Assembly: GCA_900754285.1 (NCBI GenBank)
Contig: CAAECB010000070.1
Location: 1-9,828, forward strand
Source: Clostridia bacterium
GTDB lineage: Bacteria > Bacillota > Clostridia > TANB77 > CAG-508
Direction: 5' to 3'
DNA length: 9,828 nucleotides
Shown: positions 9,101 to 9,828 of the stretch, one piece after another
Layout: every line of letters starts with the position of its first letter
How positions within the stretch are numbered: position 1 is the stretch's first letter
Position numbers and translations under genes: made by a program
Notes under the pieces: generated by a model
What the model saw: the letters and a program-made list of their open reading frames with translations, nothing else
Database searches by the model: none
What the model was told of the DNA's origin: nothing

Positions 9101-9828
9101 AAGTAGAATGTTTGCAAACTGGAATAGTAGTACTAAAAACAGATGGAAGTGTAATAAGAACAACAAAATATGCAAAACAAGCAAATGCACAAAAAACTGT
9201 AATAGCAAATACAGAAATGGTAGATATATCAGGAACAAACGAAAGTGTAATGTTATTAGACAAATATGGCACAAGCTATACATATGGGGATAATAGCAAA
9301 GGCCAAGCTGGAATAGGTGGAACAAGTGGAAATGTAACATTACAAAAAATAAGAACAACAGAAGAAAAAACATATTTATCATTAGGAGCAGGGTACAAAA
9401 ATAACTATGTAATAGACACAAAAGGATTTGTATATGGAGCAGGATCAAACGAATATGGACAATTAGGAAACAGCACATATGATGACAGCTATGACTTCAC
9501 ATTAGTAGGAGATAGAAAATTTGAAATAGTACCAGATGCAAGAACTATGAAACAACCAGAACAAGAAACAGTAAGAATAGTAGCAAATATATTCAATGTA
9601 TTTAACCATAATGAAAGAGCACTAACAGATTATGATTGGAAATCAAGCAACACAGATGTATTAACAGTAGATAATGGAGTATTAAACTCACAAGATATGG
9701 GAACAGCAACAATAACAGCAACAGACAAAGCAACAGGAGCAAAAGCAACAGCACTAAGAGTAGTACAACCATTAGATGAACAAAGAATAGAAAATATCAC
9801 TGTCAATGACAAAGCAGCAAAAGTATCA
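1..9828 (+). CDS. Giant RCC1-repeat / bacterial Ig-like (Big_2) modular protein, internal fragment open at both ends
   Basis: Frame 1 is open across the whole window, giving 3,276 codons with no stop; no start or stop signal belongs to it here. The translation alternates RCC1-type beta-propeller blocks with single Big_2/BID_2-like domains: one partial propeller, eight Ig-like domains (A to H) and seven complete propellers of seven repeats each. RCC1 repeats are seen as A-G-x-x-H-[ST]-x-A-L-x-x-[DE]-G-x-V-[WY]-x-W-G-x-N-x-Y-G-Q-L-G; Ig-like domains end in I-A-x-V-x-x-x-G-x-[VI]-T-x-x-x-x-G. There are 8 Cys in all, and Arg is AGA or AGG except one CGC (391) and one CGT (7423). Bacterial RCC1 propellers can be secreted binding proteins, BLIP-II of Streptomyces being a single seven-bladed example; Big_2 domains are typical of surface proteins such as intimins and Clostridia wall proteins. 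A surface or secreted location is therefore likely. No catalytic motif is visible, and the ligand and function are unknown. Confidence 0.96.
121..378 (+). other. Ig-like domain A (Big_2/BID_2-like)
   Basis: Residues 41 to 126. Landmarks are G-F-N-L-L at 67-71, E-Y-K-T at 81-84, and I-A-T-V-D-D-K-G-V-V-T-A from 89, then G-I-G-T-T-Y-I-K-V. This is the usual Big_2 ending, in which the conserved Gly before T-T turns into the final strands. It is the only Ig-like domain here with cysteines (C80 and C117). It links the truncated upstream propeller to propeller 1. Confidence 0.85.
397..1557 (+). repeat. Propeller 1: seven RCC1 repeats
   Basis: Residues 133 to 519. Repeats begin near residues 134, 193, 244, 297, 351, 406 and 468. 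Blade 1 is canonical (W-T-W-G-Y-N-G-Y-G-Q-L-G). Six of seven blades carry G-Y-N and the fourth has G-H-N. Blade 6 carries a Thr/Gly-rich insertion (residues 421-435, starting P-T-T-T-G-T-E-G) before its Y-V-T-G-Y-N core. Blade 7 has G-T-V-G in place of G-Q-L-G. Seven repeats match a closed RCC1-fold propeller. Confidence 0.9.
1561..1815 (+). other. Ig-like domain B (Big_2/BID_2-like)
   Basis: Residues 521 to 605. It shares G-F-N-L-L (547-551), T-Y-K-T and N-I-A-T-V-T-D-A-G-L-V-T-G with domain A, then Y-G-T-T-K-I-E-V. It ends in D-V-Q-V just before propeller 2. It has no cysteine. Confidence 0.86.
1834..2949 (+). repeat. Propeller 2: seven RCC1 repeats
   Basis: Residues 612 to 983. Repeats begin near residues 614, 664, 711, 760, 810, 880 and 937. 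Blade 1 repeats the W-T-W-G-Y-N-G-Y-G-Q-L-G core of propeller 1 with nearly the same DNA (see 1906). Five of seven blades carry G-Y-N. Blade 5 ends in a long acidic and Thr-rich loop (about residues 857-876, with T-G-E-G-E-E and P-T-T-T-P). Blade 6 has lost G-Q-L-G (reads Y-S-Q-S-S). C978 lies in the last strand of blade 7. Confidence 0.9.
2959..3207 (+). other. Ig-like domain C (Big_2/BID_2-like)
   Basis: Residues 987 to 1069. It has G-F-N-L-L (1009-1013), L-T-Y-Q-I, I-A-T-V-E-E-T-T-G-K-I-T-A and K-G-K-T-A-V-T-V. The two extra residues in the E-T-T-G-K turn are shared with domain D and absent from A and B. That hints that C and D are closest relatives. Confidence 0.86.
3220..4302 (+). repeat. 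Propeller 3: seven RCC1 repeats
   Basis: Residues 1074 to 1434. Repeats begin near residues 1077, 1126, 1182, 1232, 1282, 1334 and 1388. Blades 1 to 4 and 7 carry G-Y-N. Blades 2 and 3 are near-perfect RCC1 repeats (A-G-N-Y-H-S-I-A-L-D-K-D-G-N-V-Y-T-W-G in blade 3). Blade 5 is weaker (G-N-N-T-N-N-Q-L-T). C1431 lies in the last strand of blade 7, equivalent to C978 of propeller 2. Confidence 0.9.
4303..4566 (+). other. Ig-like domain D (Big_2/BID_2-like)
   Basis: Residues 1435 to 1522. It has G-F-N-I-L-F (1462-1467), F-T-Y-K-T-S, I-A-K-I-D-E-T-T-G-K-V-T-A-T-G-L-G and A-Y-I-T-V-T-A. It shares the E-T-T-G-K turn with domain C and connects propellers 3 and 4. Confidence 0.86.
4582..5625 (+). repeat. 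Propeller 4: seven RCC1 repeats, three of them degenerate
   Basis: Residues 1528 to 1875. Repeats begin near residues 1529, 1599, 1649, 1686, 1719, 1779 and 1830. Blade 1 keeps D-G-T-I-W-S-W-G but loses G-Q-L-G and gains a long Thr/Glu/Lys-rich loop with T-T-Q-T-T-T-T (1583-1589). Blades 3 (about 37 residues) and 4 (about 33) are short and lack G-Q-L-G; blade 4 also lacks the W-G-x-N core. Blades 2, 5, 6 and 7 keep G-Y-N. C1653 is in blade 3. Confidence 0.85.
4747..4767 (+). repeat. Short ACA-rich tract encoding a Thr-rich loop
   Basis: Seven codons (T-T-Q-T-T-T-T) of which six are ACA and one CAA, inside the blade 1 loop of propeller 4. Being a triplet repeat, any length change would alter loop length without breaking the frame. 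The tract is too short to argue for active variation. Confidence 0.5.
5626..5886 (+). other. Ig-like domain E (Big_2/BID_2-like, divergent)
   Basis: Residues 1876 to 1962. It has K-F-N-L-I (1902-1906), I-T-Y-E-T-L, E-I-A-I-V-D-Q-D-G-T-I-H-A and M-G-T-V-E-I-I-A. It is intermediate: it lacks the Gly of the G-F-N motif of A to D but does not yet show the F-N-V form of F to H. It marks the change in repeat style along the protein. Confidence 0.82.
5899..6870 (+). repeat. Propeller 5: seven RCC1 repeats, blades 3 and 4 shortened
   Basis: Residues 1967 to 2290. Repeats begin near residues 1969, 2020, 2074, 2114, 2141, 2195 and 2242. Blades 1 and 2 are canonical, blade 2 with G-Y-N-G-Y-G-Q-L-G. Blade 3 (about 40 residues) loses G-Q-L-G after W-V-W-G-N-T. 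Blade 4 is only about 27 residues, keeping T-G-K-V-Y but no W-G-x-N or G-Q-L-G. The seven-repeat count depends on accepting this short unit as a blade. Confidence 0.83.
6880..7125 (+). other. Ig-like domain F (Big_2/BID_2-like)
   Basis: Residues 2294 to 2375. It has T-F-N-V-L (2316-2320), I-N-Y-N-I, N-I-A-S-I-S-N-T-G-L-V-T-G-Q-K and E-G-K-T-T-A-I-V. The G-L-V-T-G-Q-K turn matches domain B, while F-N-V matches G and H. Confidence 0.85.
7141..8175 (+). repeat. Propeller 6: seven RCC1 repeats
   Basis: Residues 2381 to 2725. Repeats begin near residues 2384, 2435, 2481, 2531, 2580, 2629 and 2679. Core triplets are G-L-N, G-V-N, G-L-N, G-L-N, G-Y-N, G-S-N and G-D-Y, so only one blade keeps G-Y-N. 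Blade 5 is the most canonical (A-A-G-D-N-H-S-V-L-L, then G-Y-N-E-N-G-Q-L-G). Blade 7 loses G-Q-L-G. C2388 is in the first strand. Confidence 0.9.
8188..8430 (+). other. Ig-like domain G (Big_2/BID_2-like)
   Basis: Residues 2730 to 2810. It has S-F-N-V-F (2751-2755), an acidic stretch (K-E-D-E-E-D-S-D), F-T-F-T-S, D-I-A-K-V-N-E-K-G-L-V-T-G-V-K and V-G-T-T-W-A-R-V. It is followed at once by propeller 7. Confidence 0.86.
8440..9516 (+). repeat. Propeller 7: seven RCC1 repeats with an insertion in blade 4
   Basis: Residues 2814 to 3172. Repeats begin near residues 2817, 2868, 2918, 2969, 3034, 3074 and 3124. Core triplets are G-Y-N, G-D-N, G-L-N, G-D-N, none, G-D-N and G-S-N. Blade 4 is about 65 residues long, with an insertion rich in Tyr, Phe and acidic residues (about 2988-3010) replacing G-Q-L-G. 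Blade 5 is degenerate (about 40 residues, no W-G-x-N). C3019 and C3037 fall in blades 4 and 5. Confidence 0.87.
9517..9765 (+). other. Ig-like domain H (Big_2/BID_2-like, divergent)
   Basis: Residues 3173 to 3255. It has I-F-N-V-F (3197-3201), D-Y-D-W-K-S-S-N-T-D-V-L-T-V-D-N-G-V-L, then M-G-T-A-T-I-T-A-T-D. W-K-S-S-N-x-x-V-x-x-V is closer to the textbook Big_2 W-S-S-S-N-x-x-V-A-x-V core than any other domain here, although I-A-T is replaced by V-L-T. Confidence 0.83.
9769..9828 (+). other. Start of the next module, truncated by the window edge
   Basis: Residues 3257 to 3276 follow Ig-like domain H and end in K-A-A-K-V-S. This resembles the lead-in A-A-K-I-V-G-G-G that opens propeller 1, so an eighth complete propeller probably starts here. 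A different C-terminal domain cannot be excluded from 20 residues. Confidence 0.55.

Noticed and set aside
9054..9293. Plus-strand open frame of 79 codons in frame 3
   Set aside because: It lies inside propeller 7, in a frame shifted from the RCC1-coding frame. Its translation is Lys/Asn/Thr/Cys low complexity with no domain, so it is a shadow of the main frame.
1..9828. Alternative genetic code (TGA as Trp), as in Mycoplasma or Spiroplasma, considered because of low GC
   Set aside because: All tryptophans at conserved W-G positions are TGG and no in-frame TGA occurs in 3,276 codons. An AT-rich TGA-Trp organism would be expected to use TGA often.
1..9828. Several separate genes, or a recently broken pseudogene
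   Set aside because: The frame runs without stop or shift through all junctions, and every propeller-to-Ig boundary is in frame with short linkers, leaving no room for intergenic signals.

Overview
The window is the interior of one very large protein-coding gene on the + strand. Reading frame 1 stays open from base 1 to base 9828: I translated all 3,276 codons and found no stop. Neither the true start nor the true stop lies inside, so the full protein is longer than 3,276 residues. I found no second gene, intergenic gap, RNA gene, mobile element or CRISPR array.

The protein is a regular chain of two alternating modules. One is a block of RCC1-type repeats (core like D-G-T-V-W-x-W-G-x-N-x-Y-G-Q-L-G). 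The other is a single bacterial Ig-like domain of Big_2/BID_2 type (core like I-A-T-V-D-x-x-G-x-V-T-A-x-x-x-G-T-T). From left to right there is the last blade of a propeller cut by the window edge, then Ig-like domain A, propeller 1, B, propeller 2, C, propeller 3, D, propeller 4, E, propeller 5, F, propeller 6, G, propeller 7, H, and about 20 residues that may begin the next module. By hand count every complete RCC1 block has seven repeats, the number that closes an RCC1-fold beta-propeller. The window therefore predicts seven whole seven-bladed propellers strung between eight Ig-like domains, with a module period of 414 to 480 residues.

The chain is not uniform. In the first four propellers most repeats carry Gly-Tyr-Asn at the core position, and their Ig-like domains share a G-F-N-[LI]-[LF] motif. 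In the last three propellers Gly-Tyr-Asn is rare, and their Ig-like domains carry F-N-V-[LF]. The change falls near Ig-like domain E. Propellers 4 and 5 also both have shortened third and fourth blades.

Composition suggests a low-GC bacterium, most likely a Firmicutes/Clostridia-type organism, though the exact taxon cannot be read from the window. Sampled lines are about 30 to 35 percent G+C, codons mostly end in A, Ile is mostly ATA and Arg almost always AGA. All Trp codons are TGG with no in-frame TGA, so there is no sign of a Trp-TGA code. Low cysteine content (8 in 3,276 residues), Thr/Asn/Gly richness and the Ig-like domains fit a secreted or cell-surface protein. No signal peptide, wall anchor or membrane segment is visible, because both termini lie outside. 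A role in adhesion or multivalent ligand binding is inference only.
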